Shown: one piece after another, positions 20,464 through 29,052 of the stretch
How positions within the stretch are numbered: position 1 is the stretch's first letter
Layout: each line of letters begins with the position of its first letter
Origin: Pararhizobium capsulatum DSM 1112
GTDB lineage: Bacteria; Pseudomonadota; Alphaproteobacteria; Rhizobiales; Rhizobiaceae
Direction: 5' to 3'
NCBI RefSeq assembly: GCF_030814475.1
Contig: NZ_JAUSVF010000001.1
Span: 455,001 to 519,000 of the forward strand
Length of the DNA stretch: 64,000 nt
Notes under the pieces: model-generated
The model's database searches: none
What the model saw: only the letters and a program-made list of their open reading frames with translations
What the model was told of the DNA's origin: nothing
Made by a program: the position numbers and the translations under genes

Positions 20464-22016
20464 CAATGATGCCCTGCCATATGTGCGCCGATCACGCCGA
20501 TATCGGCTGAAATCGCCGGTGTCTCATAAACCAGCTTGCCCTCCGACATGACCATGATGCGGTCGGACATTTCCAGAAGTTCGTCGAGATCTTCAGACAG
20601 CAGCAGCACAGCCGTGCCGGCATTGCGCGCCTTCATGATGCGGGCGCGGATTTCCGCGACAGCGGAAAAGTCGAGACCGAAGCAGGGGTTGGAGACGATC
20701 AGCAGATCGACATCGCCGGTCAGCTCGCGGGCCAACACCGCGCGCTGGACATTGCCGCCGGAAAGGGCCGCGATCGGCGAGGAATGAGACGCCGTCTTCA
20801 CCTTGAAATCCGAGATCAGCGAGGCAGCCCGCTGGCGCATGGATTTCATATCGAGCCAGAGCGCATTGCCGCCGCTCACTGGCTTTACGTCGAAGGTGCG
20901 GAAGGCCAGGTTTTCCGTCACCGTCATTTTGGGCGCACACGCGTTACCGAGTGGCTCTTCCGGGATGAAGCGAACATTGTTGATGCGGCTTTCTTGCCGG
21001 GTCGCGCCATAGCGCGTGCCCTTGATGGAGATGCTGCCGGCCTCGGGCGGACGTTGCCCGGCAAGCACTTCGGCCAGTTCCTTCTGGCCATTGCCGGAAA
21101 TGCCGGCGATACCGACGATTTCGCCGGCATGCACCGTCAGATTGCCGATATCGATCGATTTCAGGCCGGTGCGATCCGGCGCCTTGATGCCGCTCACCAT
21201 CAGGATTGGGCGTGCATCGGCAGCGACGGGTAGGCGGGTGTCGAGCTCCGGCAGCTTGACGTCGCCGATCATCATCGCCGCCATATCCTTGGTCGAAAGG
21301 TCCTTCACGAGGCCGCTGCCCGCCATCTTTCCGCGCCGGAGAACCGTTACGGCATCCGTGAATTTCGTCACCTCGTGGAATTTATGACTGATCATCAGCA
21401 CGGTGAGCTCGCCGCGCTCCGTCATGCCGCGCACCAACCCCAACATTTCGTCGGCTTCCGCCGGCGTCAGCACGGAGGTCGGCTCGTCGAGAACGATGAA
21501 GCTGCGGCCGAGATAAAGCTGCTTGATGATTTCCAGCTTCTGCTTTTCGCCAGCCGCGAGTTCCTGCACCGGCCGGTCGAGCGGGATCTGGAACGGCATC
21601 TTTTCCATGAAGGCAGCAAGATCGCGGCGCTCCTTGGCCCAGTTGATGACGGCTGGGACATGGGCGCGGTTGATGACGAGGTTTTCAGCGCCGGTCAGAG
21701 ACGGAACCAGCGTGAAATGCTGGTAGACCATGCCTAGCCCATAGGTCGCGGCGTCCTTTGGGGATTGAACGGAAACCTCGCGACCATCGACGGACAGCGA
21801 GCCCGATGTCTGGTGGTAGAAGCCCATGATGCACTTGACCAGCGTCGACTTGCCGGCGCCGTTCTCGCCGAGAAGCGCGTGGAAGGTGCCGGCCTGAACA
21901 TTGATCGAGACGTTGTCCAGGGCGGTGAAGCTGCCGAAGCGCATGGTCATGCCGATCGTCTGGATGCCAACGGCCTTGCCGGCCTCTGGAAGCGGCGTGT
22001 CGCGAACCTGAATCAT
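20463..22016 (-). CDS. ABC transporter ATPase with two nucleotide-binding domains (BMP/nucleoside-type)
   Basis: 517 aa, YufO/NupO-like fused ATPase of a PnrA/BMP-type importer. NBD1 has Walker A GENGAGKST, signature LAAGEKQKLEI and Walker B FIVLDEPTSVLTPAE. NBD2 has a degenerate Walker A GISGNGQKE, signature ALSGGNVQRAV and an altered Walker B region LLIVSNPCFGLDF, as often seen in the second half of this family. It lies in the operon BMP protein - permease - permease - BiuH - ATPase - hydrolase - cupin - AtzF, so it probably energises import of biuret, triuret or a similar urea derivative. Confidence 0.92.
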   Translation of the reverse strand: MIQVRDTPLPEAGKAVGIQTIGMTMRFGSFTALDNVSINVQAGTFHALLGENGAGKSTLVKCIMGFYHQTSGSLSVDGREVSVQSPKDAATYGLGMVYQHFTLVPSLTGAENLVINRAHVPAVINWAKERRDLAAFMEKMPFQIPLDRPVQELAAGEKQKLEIIKQLYLGRSFIVLDEPTSVLTPAEADEMLGLVRGMTERGELTVLMISHKFHEVTKFTDAVTVLRRGKMAGSGLVKDLSTKDMAAMMIGDVKLPELDTRLPVAADARPILMVSGIKAPDRTGLKSIDIGNLTVHAGEIVGIAGISGNGQKELAEVLAGQRPPEAGSISIKGTRYGATRQESRINNVRFIPEEPLGNACAPKMTVTENLAFRTFDVKPVSGGNALWLDMKSMRQRAASLISDFKVKTASHSSPIAALSGGNVQRAVLARELTGDVDLLIVSNPCFGLDFSAVAEIRARIMKARNAGTAVLLLSEDLDELLEMSDRIMVMSEGKLVYETPAISADIGVIGAHMAGHH

Positions 22017-22057
22017 GGTGTTTTCCTTTCACGTCGATGGGCGGCAAACGGGCGAAT

Positions 22058-22759
22058 TCAAGGAAGCGCGGCGATCAGGTCTTGCGAGTTCGAAACCGAG
22101 CCGAACACGCCACCCTGCATCGTCACCATCTTCAGCGCGGCGAGATGGTTGCCGTAGTCCGTTGCCCCGCAGCAGTCGCCGAGAATCAGGCATTCAAAAC
22201 CACGGTCATTGGCCTCGCGCATGGTGGTATGCACGCAGACATCGGTGGTGATGCCGGTGAGGATGATGTTTTCGATGCGCTTCTGGTTGAGGATCAGTTC
22301 GAGATCGGTGGCACAGAACGAGCCTTTGCCGGGCTTGTCGATGATCGTCTCGCCTTCAATCGGATAAAGCTCCTCGATGATGTCCCAGCCGGGTTCGCCG
22401 CGCACGAGGATGCGGCCGCAGGGGCCGGGATCGCCGATGCCGGCGCTGATACGCCGCGAGCGCCAGCGCTTGTTGGCCGGGAGGTCGGCCAGATCCGGCC
22501 GATGGCCTTCGCGGGTGTGGATGATGTGATAGCCCTTGGCGCGCATGGCTGACAGTACGGTCTTGATCGGTTCGATCGGCGCGCGCACCAGCGAGAGATC
22601 GTAGCCCATGTGATCGACATAGCCGCCTGGGCCGCAGAAATCGGTCTGCATGTCGATGACGATGAGAGCAGTGTTGTCCGGGCGCAGAGCGCCGTTATAC
22701 GGCCAGGGATAGGGATCGGCCTTGATGTAATGCCCGGTGCCAGTTGCCTGCGCGTCCAT
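22058..22759 (-). CDS. biuH: Biuret hydrolase
   Basis: 233 aa isochorismatase-fold cysteine hydrolase converting biuret to allophanate and ammonia. Asp36 (IVIDMQTDF), Lys142 (DKPGKGSF) and Cys175 (TTDVCVHTT) fall at the same residue numbers as the catalytic triad I recall for Rhizobium leguminosarum 3841 BiuH, and the N-terminal [20 protein letters not shown] and [19 protein letters not shown] segments are characteristic of that enzyme. ATG 22757-22759 has AGGAG eight bases upstream. It sits inside the transporter operon with atzF downstream, so biuret goes through allophanate to ammonia. No cyanuric acid hydrolase (AtzD) is in the window. Confidence 0.93.
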   Translation of the reverse strand: MDAQATGTGHYIKADPYPWPYNGALRPDNTALIVIDMQTDFCGPGGYVDHMGYDLSLVRAPIEPIKTVLSAMRAKGYHIIHTREGHRPDLADLPANKRWRSRRISAGIGDPGPCGRILVRGEPGWDIIEELYPIEGETIIDKPGKGSFCATDLELILNQKRIENIILTGITTDVCVHTTMREANDRGFECLILGDCCGATDYGNHLAALKMVTMQGGVFGSVSNSQDLIAALP

Positions 22760-22828
22760 CGTCAAGAACTCCTGTTTATGAGCCGTCCAAAGAGGTTCGA
22801 CGGGAGGCGCTTTCGCCTCCAATCCGCT

Positions 22829-23755
22829 TTATTTCGTGATCGACAGCGCGCCGGGTGCGCCGACAAGCGCACGGGTCGGCGAGGATGTCGCGACAAGGAT
22901 GGCGAGCGTCAGCACGTAGGGTGCCGCGTAGAAAAGGTAGTAACCCTGGGTGACGCCGACCGATTGCAGTGCTGGCCCGAGAGCGCCCGCACCACCGAAG
23001 AGCAGGGCAGCGAGGAAGCAGCCGATCGGGTTCCAGCGGGCGAAAATCACCAGAGCCACTGCCATGAGGCCCTGACCGGAAGAGATGCCCTCGTTCCAGG
23101 AGCCGGGATAGTAGAGCGAGAGATAGGCGCCGCCGATAGCTGCGAGCGCCCCGCCGGCTGCGGTTGCCAGAAGCCGCACGGTGTCCGGGTTGAGGCCCAT
23201 GGCGCGTGCCGCGTCCGAACTGTCTCCGACAACGCGCAGGATGAGGCCGACCCGCGTGTTGCGAAACGCCCACCAGAGCGCGAGCGCCAGCAGCGCACCG
23301 ACGATGAACAGCACGTTGATCGTAAGCGCCGATTGCAGCTGCGGGCTATCCGACCAGCCGCCGAGCGCAATCGACGGCAGACGCGGCGCGACCGGCTGGA
23401 TGAAGGATTTGCCGAGGAAGAAGGCAAGGCCGAGACCAAACTGCATCATGGCGATGCCGATGGCGATGTCGTTGACCTTCGGGAATTTGCAGATGAAGCC
23501 GTGCACCAGCCCGAAGATCGCGCCGGTCGCCATCGCAGCGAGAACGCCGAGATAGGGCGAGCCGCTCATGACCGCGACGGCATAGGCCGTCATGGCGCCG
23601 AAGACGAGGGTGCCTTCCAGGCCGAGGTTGATGCGGCCGGATCGCTCGGTGATCGTCTCCCCGAGACTGACGAAGATGAAGGGCGTGGAGACGCGGATCG
23701 CGCCTGCGAGAATGGCGAGCGGAACGCCCCAGATGCCGATGCCGTCTTCCATCAC
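22829..23755 (-). CDS. ABC transporter permease (BMP/nucleoside type, NupQ-like)
   Basis: 308 aa integral membrane permease (BPD_transp_2). About eight to nine hydrophobic segments; family motif SGRINLGLEGTLVFGAM near the N-terminus and GVIVGAAAR-like AARAMGLNPDTVRLLATAAGGALAAIGGAYLSL in the middle. The stop is 69 bases before biuH; the start overlaps the preceding permease stop (ATGA). Forms the channel with the permease encoded at 23752-24882. Confidence 0.92.
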   Translation of the reverse strand: MMEDGIGIWGVPLAILAGAIRVSTPFIFVSLGETITERSGRINLGLEGTLVFGAMTAYAVAVMSGSPYLGVLAAMATGAIFGLVHGFICKFPKVNDIAIGIAMMQFGLGLAFFLGKSFIQPVAPRLPSIALGGWSDSPQLQSALTINVLFIVGALLALALWWAFRNTRVGLILRVVGDSSDAARAMGLNPDTVRLLATAAGGALAAIGGAYLSLYYPGSWNEGISSGQGLMAVALVIFARWNPIGCFLAALLFGGAGALGPALQSVGVTQGYYLFYAAPYVLTLAILVATSSPTRALVGAPGALSITK

Positions 23756-24882
23756 GCGCTCCTTTTCCAGAGATCAGGGTTGAACATCTTGAAGCGGCCG
23801 TACAGCGTCTCGCAAAACAGGATGACGATGAACAGGGTGCCCTGGAGGACAAGCACGGTCGCATCCGGCAGACCCATGCGCCGCTGGATCAGCCCACCCG
23901 AGGCATCGATGCCGCCGAGCAGGATGGCGACGGGGATGATGGCGAGCGGATTATGGCGGGCGAGAAAGGCGACGAGAATGCCGGTATAGCCATATCCTGC
24001 GGCAAGCGAGGCATTGGCGCTACCCTGCACGGCGGCAACCTCCACCATGCCTGCGAGACCTGCAAAGCTGCCGGCCAGCGCCGTGAACCCGACGATCAGC
24101 CGGCCGACCGGAAGGCCCTGGATCTGGGCTGCGCGCACATTGCCGCCGGCAATGCGGGCCGCGAAACCGACGCTGGTGGTTTCGATGATGATCCAGGAGA
24201 CGATGCAGGAGACGATACCGATCACCAAGCCCCAGTTGACGTCCATGCCCGGAATGTTGCCGAGCATGTATTCGGGCGGCAGGGGCGTCGTCGAAGGCTT
24301 GTTGAGGCTTGCAGGATCACGAAGCAGCCCTTCGATGAAGTGGTTCATCAGGGCGATGGCGATGTAGGCGAGTAGAAGCGACGAAATTGTTTCGTTGACA
24401 CCGCGATAGTGACGCAGCAGCCCCGCAAAACCGATCCAGAGGCCACCCATGATCATGCCGGCGATGCCCATGATAACGAGAATGACGATCGGCGGCAGAA
24501 CGCCGATGAGCGGCAGGACCGCTGCCGCAGCGGCAACACCGCCGAGAACGACCGCGCCTTCGCCCCCGATGATGACGAGGCCCAGACGCGCTGGAAGTGC
24601 AACGCACAGTCCCGTCAGGAGTAAAGGTGCCGCTCGGCTGAGGCTGTTCTGGATGGAAAACCAGCTGCCGAAACCGCCGGTATACATGAGTTTGAAGAGG
24701 TCGGCCGGCGATTTGCCGACCAACACGATGAAGATGGAAAAAAGCGCCAGACCCGCCAGGATTGCTCCGAGCGAGATCACTACCGGTTCGACCCGCCGCG
24801 CCAGCCATTCCAACACGGCGGAGGAATTTTGCGGTTGCGCGGAAAGCGCTGGCTGCGTCGATATATTCGCCTCGATCGTCAT
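23752..24882 (-). CDS. ABC transporter permease (BMP/nucleoside type, NupP-like)
   Basis: 376 aa permease with a cytoplasmic N-terminal extension of about 35 residues before the first membrane helix (ISLGAILAGLALFSIFIVLVG). Family features are RAAPLLLTGLCVALPARLGLVIIGGEGAVVLGG and RIAGGNVRAAQIQGLPVGRLIVGFTALAGSFAGLAGMVEV. It lies 20 bases after the binding-protein gene, in the same operon. Confidence 0.92.
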   Translation of the reverse strand: MTIEANISTQPALSAQPQNSSAVLEWLARRVEPVVISLGAILAGLALFSIFIVLVGKSPADLFKLMYTGGFGSWFSIQNSLSRAAPLLLTGLCVALPARLGLVIIGGEGAVVLGGVAAAAAVLPLIGVLPPIVILVIMGIAGMIMGGLWIGFAGLLRHYRGVNETISSLLLAYIAIALMNHFIEGLLRDPASLNKPSTTPLPPEYMLGNIPGMDVNWGLVIGIVSCIVSWIIIETTSVGFAARIAGGNVRAAQIQGLPVGRLIVGFTALAGSFAGLAGMVEVAAVQGSANASLAAGYGYTGILVAFLARHNPLAIIPVAILLGGIDASGGLIQRRMGLPDATVLVLQGTLFIVILFCETLYGRFKMFNPDLWKRSA

Positions 24883-24902
24883 GACGCTTTTCCTTGTTGG
24901 GA

Positions 24903-26030
24903 TCAGGATGTCGAACCGACGACGCCCTCGACGAGATAGGCCATGCTTTCGAGTTCGATCGCGTCCTCAGCAAAGGCCTGGCCCGCCGTCACGACGTCGG
25001 CCCCCTTGTTGTCCTTGAGCGGTCCCTTGAAGACTGAGAACTTGCCGGTCATGATTTCAGCGAGGGTCGCATCGAACTTCTTGCGACCCTCTTCCGGCAC
25101 GCTCGGACCGAGCGGGCTCATCTTGACGAAGCCATCTTTCAGGCCGCCGCGGACGAAATTGCCGAGTGGCTCGCCGGCCTGCGCCTTCTTGACGAAGTCG
25201 GAATAGACATTGCCCCAGGCCCATTCGGCGCCTGTCAGGTATTTTTCCGGCGCAAGCGGGCTCTGGTTGGCATGGTAGCCGCAGACGAAGGCGCCGCGGC
25301 CAGCCGCCGTCTCGACAACCACCTTCGGGCTATCGACATGGCAGGTGATGACGTCAGCGCCCTGGTCGATCAGCGCGTTGGTGGCTTCCGCTTCCTTGAC
25401 CGCCAGCGACCATTCGCCGGTGAAGATCACCTGGCAGGTGATCGACGGATCGACGGAGCGGGCGCCGAGCAGGAAGGAGTTGATGTTCTGCAGCACTTGC
25501 GGGATCGGCTTGGCAGCAACAAAACCGATCTTCTTGCTCTTCGTCGCATATCCGGCGGCGATGCCGTTCAGATACTGGCCCTGGCCGATATAGCCGAAGT
25601 AGGAGCCGGTGTTCATCGGGTTCTTGCCCTCCTGCCAGAGGCCGCCGCAGTGGCGGAACTGGACATCAGGATATTTTTCGGCCATCGCCAGCATGTGGGG
25701 GTCGAAATAGCCGAAGGAGGTCGGGAAGATCAGGCTTGCGCCATCGAGATTGATCATGGACTCCATCGTCTTCTGGACATCCACGGTTTCCGGCACGTTT
25801 TCCTCTTCAACCACCGTCACGCCGGACATGGCCTTGATGACGGCGGCACCTTCGGCGTGGGCCTGGTTGTAGCCGTAATCATCCTTGGGGCCGACATAGA
25901 TGAAGCCGACCGTCAGCGCCGTTTGCGCTGCGGCCGAGCGATAGAAGAGCGAATTGGAAAGGCCGAGTGCAGCAGCGCCGACGGCGGTCGTTTGAAGAAA
26001 ACTGCGGCGATTCATCGGGATTTTGGTCAT
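24903..26030 (-). CDS. BMP-family (PnrA-like) substrate-binding protein, Tat-exported
   Basis: 375 aa periplasmic binding protein. The N-terminus MNRRSFLQTTAVGAAALGL has a twin-arginine signal, cleaved after about SAAAQ. The BMP fold follows: LTVGFIYVGPKDDYGYNQAHAEGAAV, LIFPTSFGYFDPHMLAMAEKYPDVQFRHCGG and YFGYIGQGQYLNGIAAGYATKSKKIGFVAAKPIPQV. ATG 26028-26030 is preceded by GAGGAGA; the longer reading from 26063 lacks one. First gene of the biuret/allophanate operon, so it probably delivers the urea derivative to the transporter. A folded, Tat-exported binding protein is unusual but recurs in this family. Confidence 0.92.
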   Translation of the reverse strand: MTKIPMNRRSFLQTTAVGAAALGLSNSLFYRSAAAQTALTVGFIYVGPKDDYGYNQAHAEGAAVIKAMSGVTVVEEENVPETVDVQKTMESMINLDGASLIFPTSFGYFDPHMLAMAEKYPDVQFRHCGGLWQEGKNPMNTGSYFGYIGQGQYLNGIAAGYATKSKKIGFVAAKPIPQVLQNINSFLLGARSVDPSITCQVIFTGEWSLAVKEAEATNALIDQGADVITCHVDSPKVVVETAAGRGAFVCGYHANQSPLAPEKYLTGAEWAWGNVYSDFVKKAQAGEPLGNFVRGGLKDGFVKMSPLGPSVPEEGRKKFDATLAEIMTGKFSVFKGPLKDNKGADVVTAGQAFAEDAIELESMAYLVEGVVGSTS

Positions 26031-26077
26031 GATCAGTCTCCTCGCGGCTCGTGCCGGGTTCAAAAAAGGTCACAGGA

Positions 26078-26350
26078 AACTGCATGCAATGCGCGTGCCA
26101 ATTTACAAGATCTTGTTTTATAAGGAACTTGATAGCTAACTCTGAGCGACAATGGGCAAACTGTATGCAGTTTTATTGGAAAATGTGCTATAAAATCGCC
26201 AATGTCTAAAATTTACGCATTCCTGTGGACGTGACTAGTGAATTTTGGGGATGCCTTACCGCTTCAATGCGGATATCGCGCGATAATATAGTGATTACAG
26301 ATACTTGCTTCTTATTTGACATCAATCAGCGTTCATTGCATCTGTATGCA
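26078..26350. promoter_or_regulatory. Divergent promoter region with three CTGYATGCA operator-like sites
   Basis: CTG[CT]ATGCA occurs at 26080-26088, 26161-26169 and 26342-26350. The middle copy lies in the dyad AAACTG-TATG-CAGTTT (26158-26173). A separate perfect palindrome ACAAGATCTTGT is at 26105-26116. The sites sit between the BMP transporter operon and the FCD GntR gene; the third is just upstream of the regulator's start. This is consistent with repression and autoregulation by that GntR protein. No other gene is visible in the region. Confidence 0.5.
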
Positions 26351-26376
26351 CTATGATTATCTGGTGGAATGACCTC

Positions 26377-27054
26377 GTGAAATCCGTCCGAAAGAGAGAA
26401 ATCGTGCGTTCCGGAACCACCGTCGAACAGATGGTGCGCGCGATTGCCGATCTCATCGTCACGGGCGCGATGCAGCCCGGTGACCGGCTGGACGAAATTT
26501 CGCTCGCCAATCGTTTCGAGGTGTCGCGCACTCCGGTTCGCGAAGCGCTGAGCCAGCTCTGCGCCATGGGCCTCGTGGATCGCCAGCCGAACAAAAGCGC
26601 CGTCGTCACCAACGTCACACAAAAACATCTCGCCTCGATGTTCGAGGCGATGGCCGAACTCGAGGGCATCTGCGCGCGTCTTTCCGCCGAGCGCATGACG
26701 GTTGAGGAGCGCAGGCTTCTGGAGGCGGAGCATCTGGCGTCCGCCCGCCTCGTGCATCGTGGGGCAGAGGAAGAGTACGAGGCCCATAATACCGAATTCC
26801 ATAGTCGGCTCTATCATGGCGCCCACAGTGATCATGTCACCGAGCTGGTCACCCAGACCCGTGCCCGGCTCGCGCCCTTCCGCCGCGCCCAGTTCCGCAT
26901 CGCCGGTCGCCTGGCTCAATCGTTTGAGGAGCACGATCGGATCGTAACCGCCATCCTGCGCGCGGACGGCTCTGCTGCGGGACAGGCTGCCTATTCCCAT
27001 GTCTCGATCGTTCGCGAGGCGAGCAGCGTCTTTGCAAGCATTGTCGTGAAATAG
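26377..27054 (+). CDS. FCD-type GntR transcriptional regulator, probable regulator of the biuret operon
   Basis: 225 aa. Winged helix: TTVEQMVRAIADLIVTGAMQPGDRLDEISLANRFEVSRTPVREALSQLCAMGLVDRQPNKSAVV. FCD domain: FEAMAELEGICARLSAERM, HNTEFHSRLYHGAHSDHV and FEEHDRIVTAILRAD with the family's Asp/His ligands. GTG 26377 is preferred because GGTGGA lies eight bases upstream; an ATG at 26353 in the same frame overlaps the third operator-like site and has no good ribosome-binding site. Divergent from the transporter/biuH/atzF operon. Confidence 0.9.
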   Translation: MKSVRKREIVRSGTTVEQMVRAIADLIVTGAMQPGDRLDEISLANRFEVSRTPVREALSQLCAMGLVDRQPNKSAVVTNVTQKHLASMFEAMAELEGICARLSAERMTVEERRLLEAEHLASARLVHRGAEEEYEAHNTEFHSRLYHGAHSDHVTELVTQTRARLAPFRRAQFRIAGRLAQSFEEHDRIVTAILRADGSAAGQAAYSHVSIVREASSVFASIVVK

Positions 27055-27069
27055 CGCCTTGACGGCGGC

Positions 27070-29052
27070 TCAAACCAAACGGCCAGCGACAGCCTCATAA
27101 TAGCGTGCGAGTTCGGGAAGTTCGGTGGGCAACCGGGAAAAGGCAGGATCGCTGGGATCGAGCTCTCCCTGATATTTGCGTTTCACAAATGCCTCATGAT
27201 CCGTTCGCGCGGCGGGTGAAGCCTGATCAAGCACGGTAAAGACCGGCGAAAGCGTTGTGCGACCCTTCACCTTGATGCTGTCGAGTTCAACGGTGATGAA
27301 GTCCCGTCCCGCAAGGCGCGAGGTCTCCTCGCCGATCAGCAACGGCACGCCATAGTTCTTGGATTCGCCTTCCAGACGGGATGCCAGATTGACACTGTCA
27401 CCGAGGACCGAATAGTCGAAGCGCCGGGTCGAGCCCATGTTGCCGACGACGCAATCGCCGGTATTGATCCCGACACCGATCTTCAGCACATGCGGCTTGC
27501 TGCCGGCGGCGTCGGCTTCCTGCTTCAGTTCGGCATTGAGCACGTCAATCGACGCGAGCATCCTGCGGGCAGCGCCGACGGCGTGAATGGCGTGGTCCGG
27601 ATCGTCAAGCGGCGCATTCCAGAAGGCCATGAGACAGTCGCCGATATATTTGTCGATCGTGCCCCCGCTTTCGAGAACGATTTCGGAAAGGGGAGTGAGT
27701 AGCCGGTTGATCAGTGTTGTCAGTTGCTCCGGGTCATCCTTCAGAGCTTCGGAAATGGTGGTGAAGCCGCGCACGTCGCAGAACAGGATCGTCAGGGTGC
27801 GCCGCTCGCCACCAAGTTTCAACTGGCTCGGATCGTTGGCCAGACGCTCGACGAGCGCCGGCGAAAGATAACGCGAAAAGGCGCTCGTGATCTCGCGGCG
27901 ACTGCGCCGTTCGGCGGCATAGTCAAGTGTTGCCTGCCCGGTCACGACAAGCAGGAAGGCCAGGGCCGGTGCTGCAGGCGAGAGGAAGGTTCCGTTGCCC
28001 GTCAGCGCCAGGAAACTTACGGCCGCCATGAAAGGCAGTACGAGCAAGGTGATCGCCGCGGTTTCCCATCCGGTCGAACGCCAGCAAAGCCCTGCGGCCG
28101 CCAGAGCGGAAAGCGCGATGGCTGTGACGACGAGGATATGCCCGGCCCGGGTGATAAAGAGATCGTGCGTGATGTTGTCGAAGACCGTCGCCTGGATTTC
28201 CGCGCCTGAAACAAGATGGCCGGTGTGGACGGTAAAGGCTGTGGCGAAGGTATCGGCCCCACCCTTTTCCAGCGTCGGTGCATTCTGCAGGCTGAGCCCG
28301 ATGATCACGACACGGTCTTTGAAGATGCCGGGCGGCAGGAATTCCTGCGGATTCAGCGCCTGATAATAGGAAACTGTCGGATAGGTTCGGGCCGGACCGA
28401 ACATCTGGATCAGCTGGTTGCCGGCCGCATCCGAGACCGGGCGCCCGGCAATACGGGCGAGTTCTGCGGCAAAACCGTCCTCATAATCCGGCACCTGCCG
28501 CAAGGTGCCGTCGCGGCTGAGATGCACGGATGCGATACCCGTTCTGGCGCCCTGTGCGATAAAATCCGCGAGGGGCTCCGTGCGCATGAATTGTTCGGCT
28601 TGCGGTGTGACGATGAAGCTTTCATCACTGGCCAGCACCACGTCCGGCCCAAGAGCCGCGGCCAATGCCGCGTCGTTTTGCGGGTCTGTGGCCGGCTCGG
28701 CGAAGATGATGTCGAAGCCGATCGCCTTGGCGCCCGCCGCGCGAAGCGCCTCCGCCAGTTCAGCATGCAACGCCCGCGGCCACGGCCATTGGCTGCCGAT
28801 CTCGGCCATGGAGGGTTCGTCGATGGCCACGACGATCGGGCTGTCGTCCGGTACAGGGGGAGGCGAGAGAGTGGAAAGGTAATCAAAGCTGCGAAGTTCA
28901 ATCAGCGACCAAGGTGAGGTGAAGGAAAACAGTGCCAGCGCCGCGGTCACGAAGAGGCCGAGAAGCACAAGGCGAGCCTGTCGCCAGCGCGCTTTCTGCA
29001 AAGTCGGACCGCCGGTCCGATAGATTTTCTTTTTTCGCGACAGGAGCGTCAT
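27070..29052 (-). CDS. CHASE2-domain class III adenylate/guanylate cyclase, CyaK-like
   Basis: 660 aa inner-membrane sensor cyclase. TM1 is at about 27-46, then a periplasmic CHASE2 domain (about 47-305) with IVVAIDEPSMAEIGSQWPWPR and AKAIGFDIIFAEP, three TM helices (about 308-382), then the cyclase domain (about 425-600). The cyclase keeps both metal Asp (LFCDVRGFT and YIGDCLMAFW), the adenine-selecting Lys in TIDKYIGD, and YSVLGDSVNLASRLEG with transition-state Asn and Arg, so it should make cAMP. Its start overlaps the upstream FecR/barrel gene (TGATG). The arrangement matches nsrA-cyaK of Sinorhizobium meliloti, where an outer-membrane protein feeds a plant signal to the cyclase. The signal here is unknown. 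Confidence 0.9.
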   Translation of the reverse strand: MTLLSRKKKIYRTGGPTLQKARWRQARLVLLGLFVTAALALFSFTSPWSLIELRSFDYLSTLSPPPVPDDSPIVVAIDEPSMAEIGSQWPWPRALHAELAEALRAAGAKAIGFDIIFAEPATDPQNDAALAAALGPDVVLASDESFIVTPQAEQFMRTEPLADFIAQGARTGIASVHLSRDGTLRQVPDYEDGFAAELARIAGRPVSDAAGNQLIQMFGPARTYPTVSYYQALNPQEFLPPGIFKDRVVIIGLSLQNAPTLEKGGADTFATAFTVHTGHLVSGAEIQATVFDNITHDLFITRAGHILVVTAIALSALAAAGLCWRSTGWETAAITLLVLPFMAAVSFLALTGNGTFLSPAAPALAFLLVVTGQATLDYAAERRSRREITSAFSRYLSPALVERLANDPSQLKLGGERRTLTILFCDVRGFTTISEALKDDPEQLTTLINRLLTPLSEIVLESGGTIDKYIGDCLMAFWNAPLDDPDHAIHAVGAARRMLASIDVLNAELKQEADAAGSKPHVLKIGVGINTGDCVVGNMGSTRRFDYSVLGDSVNLASRLEGESKNYGVPLLIGEETSRLAGRDFITVELDSIKVKGRTTLSPVFTVLDQASPAARTDHEAFVKRKYQGELDPSDPAFSRLPTELPELARYYEAVAGRLV

